Part shown: piece after piece, positions 1 to 8,414 of the stretch
How positions within the stretch are numbered: position 1 is the first letter of the stretch
Layout of the letters: the number at the start of each line of letters is the position of its first letter
NCBI GenBank assembly: GCA_036403815.1
Contig: DASWQH010000010.1
Span: 22,025 to 86,024, forward strand
Direction: 5' to 3'
DNA: 64,000 nucleotides
Origin: JACVRN01 sp036403815
GTDB lineage: Bacteria > Acidobacteriota > Blastocatellia > Pyrinomonadales > Pyrinomonadaceae
Notes under the pieces: model-generated
Seen by the model: only the letters and a program-made list of their open reading frames with translations
Told to the model about the DNA's origin: nothing
The model's database searches: none
Translations under genes and position numbers: made by a program

Positions 1-1
1 G

Positions 2-172
2 AACAGCCTTAGACGCGAGGAAGGAACCGAAGGAAGAGTATCCCTGCTCAGTGAAAAGCAAGAGGAGATTAGTCCCACACTAATGGAAGTATCAATGAAA
101 TCTGATACCGCTTCTCTTGATATATTAAGTGGACAGGAATTTCGCACTTGTGTAGCCCGGAGTTGGGGCTAA
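2..172 (+). CDS. C-terminal fragment of an unidentified protein
   Basis: One frame stays open from the left edge to a TAA at 170-172, giving 56 residues that end in CVARSWG. The start lies outside the window. The piece is charged and hydrophilic (EEGTEGR, SEKQEEISP), with no recognised motif. It could be the tail of a real gene or chance openness over 57 codons. No function is offered. Confidence 0.3.
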   Translation, partial: NSLRREEGTEGRVSLLSEKQEEISPTLMEVSMKSDTASLDILSGQEFRTCVARSWG

Positions 173-228
173 TCGAAACAGGCCGCGCTATGAGCGCAGC
201 CCGTTTCGTCTGGTATCAGGGTGGGAAG

Positions 229-507
229 TTATGGCGTACCACCGCCGCCGCACGTCAGATCTAAAAAGGCGACCGTTGAGGCTATAGCGTTGGCGGCATC
301 GCCGCGATGAAACAGCTTGAGTAGAGAAACAACGCTGAGCAGTATCGGTCGAGTCGTGCCGTAACTTGAGCAGAATTTGCTTGGATCCGCAGCGGCAGCC
401 GTGGTTGCCGTCGCTCCCTTAGCCTGTGGGGCAGTTTTATCTGCAAATGCATTCTTTAGATCTACGGCATCAGCCTCTTTGAGAATATCATCTACTGATT
501 TTGCCAT
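229..507 (-). CDS. Small 92-residue protein with Gly-rich Cys tail, unknown
   Basis: I do not recognise a family. The ATG at 505-507 (MAKSVDDILKEAD) is preceded by AAGGAAG at good spacing, so it is preferred over the upstream start that would add 18 residues. The protein has a charged helical N-terminus, an Ala/Thr-rich middle (GATATTAAAADPS), a hydrophobic stretch (RPILLSVVSLLKLF, then ANAIASTVAFLDL) and ends CGGGGTP. There are two Cys, one mid-protein (FCSSYG) and one in the tail. It is divergent from a cytochrome P450 about 500 bases away. A short leader-like N-terminus with a small hydrophobic Cys/Gly tail would fit a peptide precursor, but no modification enzyme of a known peptide class is adjacent. 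It could equally be a small membrane-associated protein. Confidence 0.5.
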   Translation of the reverse strand: MAKSVDDILKEADAVDLKNAFADKTAPQAKGATATTAAAADPSKFCSSYGTTRPILLSVVSLLKLFHRGDAANAIASTVAFLDLTCGGGGTP

Positions 508-1023
508 TGCTTTATCTTCCTTTCGTGTTCTAATCAGAGGAGGGAAACATGAGGCTAACAAGAAGCTCTCATTAGCAGTTAATGAATCTTCAAAGCGCGG
601 CTAAGATATGCTCGTCAGGAATAGATGTCAATAGTTTGTTAGCTGCTGACCGCTTATCACTGTTGAGAGATGAATCAGGAAAGGGTTCACCGCTCTGTGG
701 TAGAAGCTGAGATGTCTAGACCCAACCTTGCTACCGTAGACAGAAATGTGAATCAGGGGTTGAAAACTAACAAGAGCATCGCAAATGTCAGTTTTCCGAA
801 ACAGGGAATCATCAAGCCCTGGGTTGAACGAACTGTGCCTGCTCTTTGGAAGTTAATAGTCTTTAATAATTGCTATTGCTCTTACAGTCCAGCCGTTATA
901 TTATCCGTCACCCGCTGAAGATTGAAGCTCATGCTCAGGCTGTCTTAATTTATCAATCTTTCCGCTAACGGCAGATTAACTTACGCGTTAGCCTCTCGAA
1001 GTCTAAAACAGAAGGAAGCTTCT
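508..1023. other. Intergenic stretch, no gene supported
   Basis: This lies between two divergently transcribed genes and presumably holds both promoters. A plus-strand frame at 670-918 is open, but it lacks a ribosome site and shows no family resemblance. No clear repeat is visible. Confidence 0.5.
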
Positions 1024-2262
1024 ATGAAAGCTATTCCAGATGCACTGGGTCGCTGGTTGACTTCACCTCTACTGTTGCGACCTGTCTTTGCCTCGTTGCG
1101 TTTTTTTGCCCCTGTTCTTATCTTCGGCAATAAAGTAGTTCTAAGTCGCCATGCGGATGTAATTGAGGTGCTGGAGCGTAAAGAAGATTTCACCGTCTCC
1201 GAAATTAATGCGCAGAACATCAATCGTCACGACGGCCCATTCATTCTTGGCATGGATGTGTCAGAGCAATACGAGCGTGAAGAGGGACTTCTACGCGAGG
1301 CGGTTCGGCGAACCGATCTTGATCTGATAAGCAGCATCACTGTGGAGAACGCCGCAACGCTTATACGTGAAGCACAGTCGCTCGGGCGGATTGATGTCGT
1401 GAATGGCTTTGCGCGTGTGGTGGCGGCTCGCCTAGTCATCTCCTACTTCGGCGTCCCTGCGCCCGAAGCAGGCGAGGGACAACTGATGAACTGGCTGCGC
1501 GACATCTTCTTTGATGTCTTCCTTAATTTCACGAACGACCGTCAAAAACGTGAAGCGGCCATACGCTCAGGCAAGCAACTGCGACAGCATCTGGACGACG
1601 AAATAGCCAGACGCAATGCTCTGCCCGCGACGCCAGCGCAGGCGGACGACGTGCTGGGACGCTTGCTCGCATTGAAAGGGCCGTTACGCCCCTGGCTCGA
1701 TGACGATACGGTCAGGCGCAATCTCAGCGGGTTGATTGTGGGAGCGGTTGAAACTACTTCCAAGTTCGTAGCGCTGGCGATGAACGAATTGTTGCGGCGA
1801 CCGGAAACAATGAAGAGCGCTCGCCGCGCGGCGCTCGACGGCGACACTGAAACAGTCCGCCGCTATGCCTACGAGTCCGGGCGCTTCAATCCGCATACGC
1901 CTTTCATGCTGCGCTATTGCAGGCATGAGAGCCTGCTTCGAGCAGGCTCTCGCCACGAGCGACGCATCCCCGCGGGCAGTTTCGTCCTCCTCGGCACAAT
2001 CTCAGCCATGTTCGACCCATCAGGGTTTCCGTCTCCAAGACAGTTTCGCATTGACCGCGAGCCTCAATCCGAATATCTACATTTCGGCTTCGGTATGCAT
2101 CGCTGTTTCGGCTATTACATAAATAGTCGCCAGATACCTGAGCTGGTCGCCGCGCTGCTGCGATTGCCTGATCTCAGACGCGCGCCGGGACGCGCCGGTC
2201 GCATCAGCTTTGCCGGACCGTTCCCTGATCGCTTTGTTCTGGAGTTCGATGGCAACAAGTAA
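1024..2262 (+). CDS. Cytochrome P450
   Basis: Soluble heme-thiolate monooxygenase of 412 residues, the usual size of bacterial P450s. The heme-binding loop reads FGFGMHRCFG with the Cys ligand near residue 361. The K-helix ExxR is at about 284-287 (ESGR). The I-helix carries GAVETT in place of the usual AGxxT. There is no signal peptide or membrane anchor. The ATG follows AGAAGGAAG closely. It is the first gene of a three-gene run: the stop is 24 bases before the next start, and a DyP peroxidase comes third. No ferredoxin or ferredoxin reductase gene is adjacent, so the redox partner is unknown. The substrate cannot be told from the sequence. An oxygenase is the normal role, but with a peroxidase neighbour a peroxygenase-like use is possible. 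Confidence 0.93.
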   Translation: MKAIPDALGRWLTSPLLLRPVFASLRFFAPVLIFGNKVVLSRHADVIEVLERKEDFTVSEINAQNINRHDGPFILGMDVSEQYEREEGLLREAVRRTDLDLISSITVENAATLIREAQSLGRIDVVNGFARVVAARLVISYFGVPAPEAGEGQLMNWLRDIFFDVFLNFTNDRQKREAAIRSGKQLRQHLDDEIARRNALPATPAQADDVLGRLLALKGPLRPWLDDDTVRRNLSGLIVGAVETTSKFVALAMNELLRRPETMKSARRAALDGDTETVRRYAYESGRFNPHTPFMLRYCRHESLLRAGSRHERRIPAGSFVLLGTISAMFDPSGFPSPRQFRIDREPQSEYLHFGFGMHRCFGYYINSRQIPELVAALLRLPDLRRAPGRAGRISFAGPFPDRFVLEFDGNK

Positions 2263-2286
2263 TCTTTGTTGGCGTAGGAGGGCACA

Positions 2287-3552
2287 GTGCAGACCATTCT
2301 GACGTTCATCGCTACCGTCAAGTCTGACCGGCTGGACGAGCTTAAAGCATTACTACAGAAGATTGACCAGGCTCCGGCGGGACAATACACGAATCTTCCC
2401 TTCGCTTCTTTGACGAATCTGCATTTCGCCAGCCTTGTCATCTTCGAAGACCCGCTCAAGAATTTTGATCCCTATCTGGTGTTTGAGAATAACTTTGAGG
2501 GCACGCTCGAAAACCATCTTGACGAGCTATATCGCCACGGCGGCGTCGGCCTGCATGAGATGTACGGCCATTGTCTTGATTATGCCGCGACCGGGCCACA
2601 GGATAAGGATGGTATTCTAAGTTTCTTGCGCGCTCGCGTCGTCCGGCCTGATGCTTATCACATAGGCAATGTAGGCCGCAGCGCGGAGCGCATCAGGCAA
2701 GAGGGCGAGTTGAAGTATGGCATAGAGAGATTTCTGGATGACAGGGTTAAGCGAGGTCTGGCTCAGGGTTCTCCCGCTTCCATTAGGAACGATATTCAGG
2801 AAGAGGTAAAGCGTGATCAAGAGCTGGCGATACTGGCGTCAAATAACAAGCCGCGCATGACCTTTGCAGAGCGCTTTGTCCCTTGGGCCAGGCTTATAGG
2901 CTTGGGGCTGCTCGTGCTTCTGCTCTTGCCCGTGCTGTTTCCCTTCATAATCATTTACCTGATCGCTCTGCGCATACGTGAAAAAAGGGATCGCTCTGAG
3001 ATTCCTCCGCCCGTTCATGGTCAAGTACAGCAGTTAATGAGCCGCGAGGATCGCATCGTCCAAAACCATATGGCGAGCCTCTGTTACGTCAAGCCGGGGC
3101 GATTCAGGCGCGCGACTATCAGGTTCGTGCTCTGGGTAACAAATCTGGTCGCACGCGTTTCATACAAAGGGAAACTGAGCGGTCTTACCACTCTACACTT
3201 CGCCCACTGGGTTTTAATTGATAACGGTCATCGCCTGCTCTTTCTCACCAACTACGACGGTAGCTGGGAGAACTACCTTGACGATTTCATAGACAAGGCT
3301 GCGCTCGGCCTGACAGGCATCTGGAGCAACACGGAGGACTTTCCTCGCACACGTTTCCTGGTCTTCGGCGGCGCGCGGGACGCCCCGCGTTTTAAGGCTA
3401 TCGCACGTCATACGCAGGCTTATACGAACGTCTGGTACAGCGCCTATCCGCGATTGACCGTCAGGAGCATTGACAACAACAGTGCCATTCATGAAGACCT
3501 ACTCAAGCCGCTCGACGAGACGGCGACGCGAAGGTGGCTCTGGCGCTTCTAA
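2287..3552 (+). CDS. Membrane-anchored protein with an internally duplicated domain
   Basis: 421 residues from a GTG start preceded by GTAGGAGGG. Two similar domains flank one hydrophobic helix at about 205-228. The N-terminal domain contains LHFASLVIFED and FEGTLENHLDEL. The C-terminal domain contains LHFAHWVLIDNG and YDGSWENYLDDFIDKAALGL. The shared pattern (LHFA, hydrophobic strand, D/EGxxENxLDxL) points to an ancient duplication, probably of a ferredoxin-like alpha/beta fold resembling that of DyP and chlorite-dismutase proteins. I recognise no named family and see no obvious heme ligand. It sits between the P450 and DyP genes with short spacers, so it is likely co-transcribed. It may dock or anchor these heme enzymes at the membrane; that role is inference only. 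Confidence 0.75.
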   Translation: MQTILTFIATVKSDRLDELKALLQKIDQAPAGQYTNLPFASLTNLHFASLVIFEDPLKNFDPYLVFENNFEGTLENHLDELYRHGGVGLHEMYGHCLDYAATGPQDKDGILSFLRARVVRPDAYHIGNVGRSAERIRQEGELKYGIERFLDDRVKRGLAQGSPASIRNDIQEEVKRDQELAILASNNKPRMTFAERFVPWARLIGLGLLVLLLLPVLFPFIIIYLIALRIREKRDRSEIPPPVHGQVQQLMSREDRIVQNHMASLCYVKPGRFRRATIRFVLWVTNLVARVSYKGKLSGLTTLHFAHWVLIDNGHRLLFLTNYDGSWENYLDDFIDKAALGLTGIWSNTEDFPRTRFLVFGGARDAPRFKAIARHTQAYTNVWYSAYPRLTVRSIDNNSAIHEDLLKPLDETATRRWLWRF

Positions 3553-3566
3553 GGAGACGAATCACG

Positions 3567-5015
3567 ATGGCGACACTGGAGAGAGAAGATATTCAAGGCA
3601 TCATCCTGAGCGCTTACGCTCACCTACCCTGCGCAGGTTACTTACTCTTTCGCATTGATGACCCGGCAAGAGCGCGACAGTGGCTCGCGCGTATTGCCGA
3701 CGAGATTACTATTGCCGTCGCCAAACAGGATTTGTACTCGCTGAATCTGGCGCTAACCTATGAGGGTCTGCGAGCGCTCGGACTCGACGCGACTGCTCTG
3801 GACACCTTTCCCATCCCCTTTCGCGAAGGAATGCACTCCGACAAGCGCTCTCTTATTCTTGGCGATACGAATGAAAACCACCCGTCACAGTGGAAGTGGG
3901 GCAACGAACAAAGGAGCGTACACCTGCTGTTGATGGTCTTCGCAGAAGACGAGGCTGCTCTGGAGGCGCAGCTTAAACAGAGAACGGACGAGATAGAAGC
4001 CTCGCGCGCTCTTTCGATGATTGAGTTCCTTCCAGCGGGTCGTCAGCCCGATAGTCATGAGCACTTCGGCTATGCGGACGGCATAGGGCAGCCTGTGATT
4101 GAGGAGAACGAACATCATGAAAAAAAACAGCGGGCACGCACCGGGCACGCAACGGTAATCAAGGCCGGTGAGTTCATTCTAGGCTACGTCAATGAATACG
4201 GCATCCCTTCGGTCAGTCCGGTAGTGGCCGCTGCGCTCGATCCTCGCGCGCAACTGCCGGAATACAAAGTACCGGAAGACCTGCGATTTGCCCGAGAAGA
4301 CCCCAATCAGAAATTGCATAGTCTGGGCTACAACGGCAGCTATCTTGTCTTTCGTCACCTGCGTCAGAACGTCGCGGACTTCTGGAACTTCCTTGACGAA
4401 GCTACGCGCGATTCCAATAACCGTAGCGACCAACAGGCGCGTGAGCGTCTAGGCGCGAAGTTCGTTGGCCGTTGGCCGAGCGGCGCTCCGCTCGTCAAAT
4501 CACCCGCCGCAGATGATGCGGAATTTAAGGATGAGAACAACTTCGGATTTGCTGAAACGGATCGTTATGGCTTCGCCTGCCCGATAGGCTCGCACATACG
4601 CCGTTGTAATCCGCGCGACTCGCTCGGCGACAATCCGGACTCTGCCAGAACAGCAGCCAATCGTCACCGCCTGATGCGGCGCGGTCGCTCCTACGGTCAT
4701 CGTATAGCTGACAAAATGGTTGATGATGAACAAGACCGCGGACTCTATTTCATCTGTCTTAACTCTGACATTGAACGCCAGTTTGAATTCGTTCAGCAAA
4801 CCTGGATCAATAACCCGGTCTTCGGCGGACTTGACAACGAGACCGACCCCATTGTCGGCAACCAAGACCCACAGCATTGTAGCGGCATGATGACAGTGCA
4901 GGATGATCCTTTACGCCAACGCATTCCCAATCTGCATTCCTTTGTCACGGTAAAGGGTGGTGCATACTTCTTTCTGCCCGGAATCAAAGCTATACGTTAC
5001 CTCGCCAACCTATAA
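3567..5015 (+). CDS. DyP-type heme peroxidase
   Basis: Dye-decolorizing peroxidase of 482 residues from the ATG at 3567, which has AAGGAGACG upstream. An earlier GTG at 3534 would overlap the previous gene. The distal GxxDG motif is GYADG at about 168-172 with catalytic Asp171. The proximal heme His is in GSHIRRCNPRD at about residue 343, followed by the Arg-rich stretch typical of the family. No Tat or Sec signal is seen, so it acts in the cytoplasm or in a compartment reached another way. The family oxidises dyes, phenolics or porphyrins with hydrogen peroxide. Length and motif order match the longer DyP classes. It is third in the run with the P450 and the duplicated membrane protein. The physiological substrate is unknown. 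Confidence 0.92.
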   Translation: MATLEREDIQGIILSAYAHLPCAGYLLFRIDDPARARQWLARIADEITIAVAKQDLYSLNLALTYEGLRALGLDATALDTFPIPFREGMHSDKRSLILGDTNENHPSQWKWGNEQRSVHLLLMVFAEDEAALEAQLKQRTDEIEASRALSMIEFLPAGRQPDSHEHFGYADGIGQPVIEENEHHEKKQRARTGHATVIKAGEFILGYVNEYGIPSVSPVVAAALDPRAQLPEYKVPEDLRFAREDPNQKLHSLGYNGSYLVFRHLRQNVADFWNFLDEATRDSNNRSDQQARERLGAKFVGRWPSGAPLVKSPAADDAEFKDENNFGFAETDRYGFACPIGSHIRRCNPRDSLGDNPDSARTAANRHRLMRRGRSYGHRIADKMVDDEQDRGLYFICLNSDIERQFEFVQQTWINNPVFGGLDNETDPIVGNQDPQHCSGMMTVQDDPLRQRIPNLHSFVTVKGGAYFFLPGIKAIRYLANL

Positions 5016-5185
5016 GGTAGCGCTGTTGTTAAGCAGACTACTCTGATCTTATTTATGAATTGTGATTGGTCATAGCTACCGGGCGGGAAGAATTTGACCA
5101 GGCATTCAAGTCTAGCGGATGACATGCAAGCTATTACCGCTCCGGTTGAATGAGTTATTGTGTGCTTGTCATTGCATCGAAGCAT

Positions 5186-5650
5186 TTACGAGTTCATGAA
5201 TTTTTCTAAGCGCGCACGGGCCTGTTTTTGAACTTTTTTTCGTAGCCACGGCGTCCAGCCTAAGAGCAATCCGACCGGGCCTAAGGCCATCGAACTCCAC
5301 TTCCAGAAATTGAAGGTGTCTGTGTGTTTTATAATCTTCCCATCTTGAAACTCGAACTCAGCCTCTATCTTGTTATGGACTCGCCGCCCGGTAGCAGAAA
5401 AATCATATCGAGGTTCCCAATGAGCTTTCCCCATACGCTCATTTGCTTCAACAGCAGCAAATGTGAGGTCAAAGTTTTTGGCTTGTGAGCATAACATCTT
5501 CCACATACTACAGACTTCCGCGTGGGATAAAACCGGGAAGACCGGATCGGAATAATGTATGTCGGGATGGTAACAACGTGCCATTGCCTCACCATCCAAT
5601 CTTTGAAAGGCTGTGTAGAAGGTTTCGATTAGCTCTTCGTTCGGGTGCAT
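5186..5650 (-). CDS. NTF2-like/SnoaL-like protein
   Basis: 154 residues from the ATG at 5648-5650. The longer frame from 5737 has a poorer N-terminus. The opening MHPNEELIETFYTAFQRLDG followed by MARCYHPDIHYSDPVF is the classic start of the SnoaL-like polyketide-cyclase/ketosteroid-isomerase fold: a helix, then a strand with acidic residues lining a small-molecule pocket. The C-terminus adds a hydrophobic helix (MALGPVGLLLGW) and a basic tail (KKVQKQARARLEKF) that could touch the membrane. The family covers many reactions and non-enzymatic roles, so no substrate is given. It converges on the DyP gene with a gap of about 170 bases. Confidence 0.75.
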   Translation of the reverse strand: MHPNEELIETFYTAFQRLDGEAMARCYHPDIHYSDPVFPVLSHAEVCSMWKMLCSQAKNFDLTFAAVEANERMGKAHWEPRYDFSATGRRVHNKIEAEFEFQDGKIIKHTDTFNFWKWSSMALGPVGLLLGWTPWLRKKVQKQARARLEKFMNS

Positions 5651-5841
5651 TCGTCGTCTCTCACCTACGGAATTGGATGCATTGCCGGTCATCCCTGCGC
5701 GTAACGCCCGAGTTGACATGCGCCACGCGAGCAGCATTCAATCTACATCGCAGAGAAGAATTATGAAAGCCTTGCTATCGCGGGGTCGGGTTGAGAATTC
5801 TAAATCGGTAAAGTAGTCAGATTCATCAGAAGCTGTGTTCA

Positions 5842-6037
5842 AAGTCCCGTAGGGACGACGCGATGATAGCCCAGTGCTTCAGCGCTGGGAATATGTTGTA
5901 GAGAAAAAGAATAGAGTCCCGTAGGGACGACTGAACATTTGCTTCAGTCGTCCCTACGGGACTTAAGAAAACTTCTCCTTCAATTCTTCCCAGCAATAAA
6001 TTGCTGGGCTATTATCGCGTCGTCCCTTGCGGGACTT
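5842..6037. repeat. Nested inverted repeat, family 1 copy a
   Basis: About 196 bases with mirror architecture. Outer hairpin A (GTCCCGTAGGGAC), hairpin B (AGCCCAGTGCTTCAGCGCTGGG), a linker and an inner A come first. A short centre near 5936-5942 follows, then the complementary inner A, B and outer A. The linker between outer A and B reads GACGCGATGATAG on the left and is matched on the right by CTATTATCGCGTC, one mismatch. It lies upstream of the phosphatase gene, between divergently oriented genes. Confidence 0.9.
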
Positions 6038-6205
6038 AAGATGAATCCGGTTTTTCAAACAGCTTCTCAGTAATGATGGTGCGCCTTCCGGCAGGCACGC
6101 GGATGATTGACTCAGGTCAGCGATTTATTACAATCCGACTGACAGTAAAGATTGTAAGTGTCGGCTTCGGCTGTAACCGTAGCGGATCGTCGAAGCTTTA
6201 CGAAG

Positions 6206-6946
6206 ATGAAAAAAAGAACATTTGCCATCGGCGATATTCACGGTGACATGGAGCATCTGCGTCACCTCTGGTCTAAGCTGCCGGATTTAACGTCCGGTGA
6301 CACGGTCGTCTTTCTGGGCGATTACGTTGATCGCGGCCCCGATTCGCGCGGGGTGGTTGAATTCGTACGCCAGCTTCCCCTGCACACTCCGGCGCGTGTC
6401 GTCGCTCTCATGGGCAATCACGAGCAGATACTTTTAGATGCTTACGAGCACGGCAAATGCGACAGCCTCATGCCGCCCTCGAACGGAGTTTCAGCAACTT
6501 ACCGCTCATTCAAAGGCGAAGCAGTTGAAGGTGCCGTACAGTTTCAGCAAATGCTTGAGGTGCGCGGCTGGCTGCCCGCCGATGTCTTTGAGTGGATGAA
6601 GTCTTTGCCTCGCTGGTACGAAGACGAGTATGCCATCTACGTACATGCGGGGCTTGAAGGCGAAGGCAAGGTCTGGTTTCATCCTACGAAATCGGATGAG
6701 ACGACGCTTCTATGGATGCGTGAGCCTGATTTCTGGACGGGCTACACGGGCAAGCGCATCGTCTTCGGCCATACGGTGACAAGCTACCTGCCTCTTGACC
6801 ATCTGGGCTTTATTGAAAAGGTCTTTGACGATAAACAAGACGTATGGTTTCGCGGCGATCTCATAGGCATTGACACAGGCTGCGGCAAAGGAGGCTTTCT
6901 CTCGGCCATTGAGCTGCCGAGTCTCAACGTTTATGAATCACGCTGA
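6206..6946 (+). CDS. PPP-family metallophosphatase
   Basis: 246 residues starting at MKKRTFAIGD. A GTG at 6158 would add 16 unconserved residues. The three signature blocks of the calcineurin-like PPP superfamily are present in order: GDIHG near residue 8, GDYVDRG near 37 and GNHE near 71. A later His (VHAGLEG) and GHT (FGHTVT) complete the metal-binding set. These residues bind two metal ions for phosphomonoester hydrolysis. Bacterial relatives include Ser/Thr protein phosphatases (PrpA-like) and diadenosine-tetraphosphatase (ApaH); the sequence alone does not separate them. The stop lies 14 bases inside the following antiporter gene, so the two are probably translated in a coupled way. Confidence 0.88.
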   Translation: MKKRTFAIGDIHGDMEHLRHLWSKLPDLTSGDTVVFLGDYVDRGPDSRGVVEFVRQLPLHTPARVVALMGNHEQILLDAYEHGKCDSLMPPSNGVSATYRSFKGEAVEGAVQFQQMLEVRGWLPADVFEWMKSLPRWYEDEYAIYVHAGLEGEGKVWFHPTKSDETTLLWMREPDFWTGYTGKRIVFGHTVTSYLPLDHLGFIEKVFDDKQDVWFRGDLIGIDTGCGKGGFLSAIELPSLNVYESR

Positions 6947-8132
6947 TCAGAACTGGTTCGCCCAATTACGCAAGCCCTCTATCAACTGGCTGCTGGTCGT
7001 CGTGCCCGTCGCCATCATCTTGCGGTTTGTTCCGGGGCTACATAATCCCACTGCGCTTTTTATCATCTCCTGTCTGGCTATCATTCCGCTCGCGGGATTG
7101 ATGGGGCGAGCTACGGAGCATCTGGCTGACCATCTGGGGCAGGGCATAGGGGGGCTGTTGAACGCCACCTTCGGCAACGCAGCCGAGCTTATCATTGCTC
7201 TTTTCGCGCTTCGAAAGGGATTGACCGAAGTCGTCAAAGCTTCCATCACAGGCTCAATTATCGGCAATATTCTTCTAGTCTTGGGCCTCTCGTTTGTATG
7301 CGGCGGTGTGAAGTATCGCGAGCAGAAATTCAATCGCACGGCAGCCAGTATCACGGCTACGGCGCTCTCGCTGGCCGCCATCGCGCTTGTCATCCCAACA
7401 GCCTTCCATCATGTCGCGGCAGCAGTCCCCGTAGAGTTTGGCGGCTGGACGCTGCTTAAAGAGCAGCGACTGTCGCTCGGCATCGCCGTCGTGCTTCTAG
7501 TCACCTACATCCTGACGCTTCTGTTTTCGCTGGTGACGCATAAGGACTACTTTATTGGTGAACAGCTACAAGGCTCTGCCGAAGATGTAGGCGAGGAGTT
7601 AGTCAAGAGCGAAGGCCACTCGGCTTCCTGGTCGCGCAGAAAATCAATGCTCGTGCTTCTGGTTGCGACCGCCTTTGTCGCGCTAATCTCCGAGTTTCTA
7701 GTCGGAGCCGTCGAGCAGGCAAGCGAGCAACTGGGACTGACGGAAATGTTCGTAGGCGTTATCGTCGTTGCCATCATAGGCAACGCCGCCGAGCACTCGT
7801 CTGCCGTCCTGATGGCTATGAGAAACAAGATGGATTTAAGTCTGGGTGTTGCGCTCGGCTCCAGCCTTCAGATTGCGCTCTTCGTAGCGCCCGTGCTCGT
7901 CTTCGCTTCTTATCTATTCGGGCAGCCTATGGATTTGGAATTTACCACGCCGGAGATAATCGCCGTGGTGGTTTCGATTTTCATAGTCCATCAGGTCAGC
8001 AGCGACGGCGAAAGCAACTGGCTGGAGGGCGCGCAACTGCTCTCGGTCTACGCCATCCTCGCCATCCTCTTTTACTTCCTGCCGGACGTACAGCTTCTAC
8101 CGGCGGAGGGAGCGCCAGCACCTTCCCACTGA
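6933..8132 (+). CDS. Ca2+/H+ antiporter, CAX family
   Basis: 399-residue polytopic membrane protein from the ATG at 6933, overlapping the phosphatase by 14 bases. The two inverted halves each carry the exchanger signature: NATFGNAAELI at about 78-88 and IIGNAAEHSS at about 281-290. The Glu of each GNAAE motif is the cation/proton-coordinating residue in CAX proteins. About eleven hydrophobic segments are visible, with an acidic cytosolic loop between the halves (AEDVGEELVKSEGH). Its expected role is export of Ca2+ (or another divalent cation) from the cytoplasm in exchange for protons. Confidence 0.92.
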   Translation: MNHADQNWFAQLRKPSINWLLVVVPVAIILRFVPGLHNPTALFIISCLAIIPLAGLMGRATEHLADHLGQGIGGLLNATFGNAAELIIALFALRKGLTEVVKASITGSIIGNILLVLGLSFVCGGVKYREQKFNRTAASITATALSLAAIALVIPTAFHHVAAAVPVEFGGWTLLKEQRLSLGIAVVLLVTYILTLLFSLVTHKDYFIGEQLQGSAEDVGEELVKSEGHSASWSRRKSMLVLLVATAFVALISEFLVGAVEQASEQLGLTEMFVGVIVVAIIGNAAEHSSAVLMAMRNKMDLSLGVALGSSLQIALFVAPVLVFASYLFGQPMDLEFTTPEIIAVVVSIFIVHQVSSDGESNWLEGAQLLSVYAILAILFYFLPDVQLLPAEGAPAPSH

Positions 8133-8217
8133 GGAGTCTGTAGAAAGAATTGAGACACATCAGGCATGGAGAATTAAAGAACCCTCTCCTAACATGAGGC
8201 GCGGCATAAAACAAGGA

Positions 8218-8374
8218 AAGCTCCGTAGGAGCCGGATGTTTATAGGCTAGTATGAAATAAATTGAGCTAAGCTCCGTAGGAGCCGGATGTGTCGCCTCTA
8301 TTACATGAAGCTCCTACGGAGCTTGAGACTTGGTTGATACTATCGACTATAAACATTTGGCTCCTACGGAGCCT
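8218..8374. repeat. Nested inverted repeat, family 3
   Basis: About 157 bases. Four copies of the palindromic word GCTCCGTAGGAGC are arranged two forward and two reverse. The left outer arm reads GCTCCGTAGGAGCCGGATGT then TTATAG; the right outer arm is CTATAAACATTTGGCTCCTA then CGGAGCC. It has the same layout as families 1 and 2, but the B hairpin is reduced to a short imperfect pairing (TAGTAT with ATACTA). It sits between two convergent genes and could terminate transcription from both sides. Confidence 0.85.
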
Positions 8375-8414
8375 GGAACATTGATGATTTGTTTATCTCA
8401 TGCCTCACGCTCTC

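Noticed and set aside
670..918. 82-codon open frame
   Set aside because: No ribosome site, no family resemblance and composition unlike the neighbouring genes.
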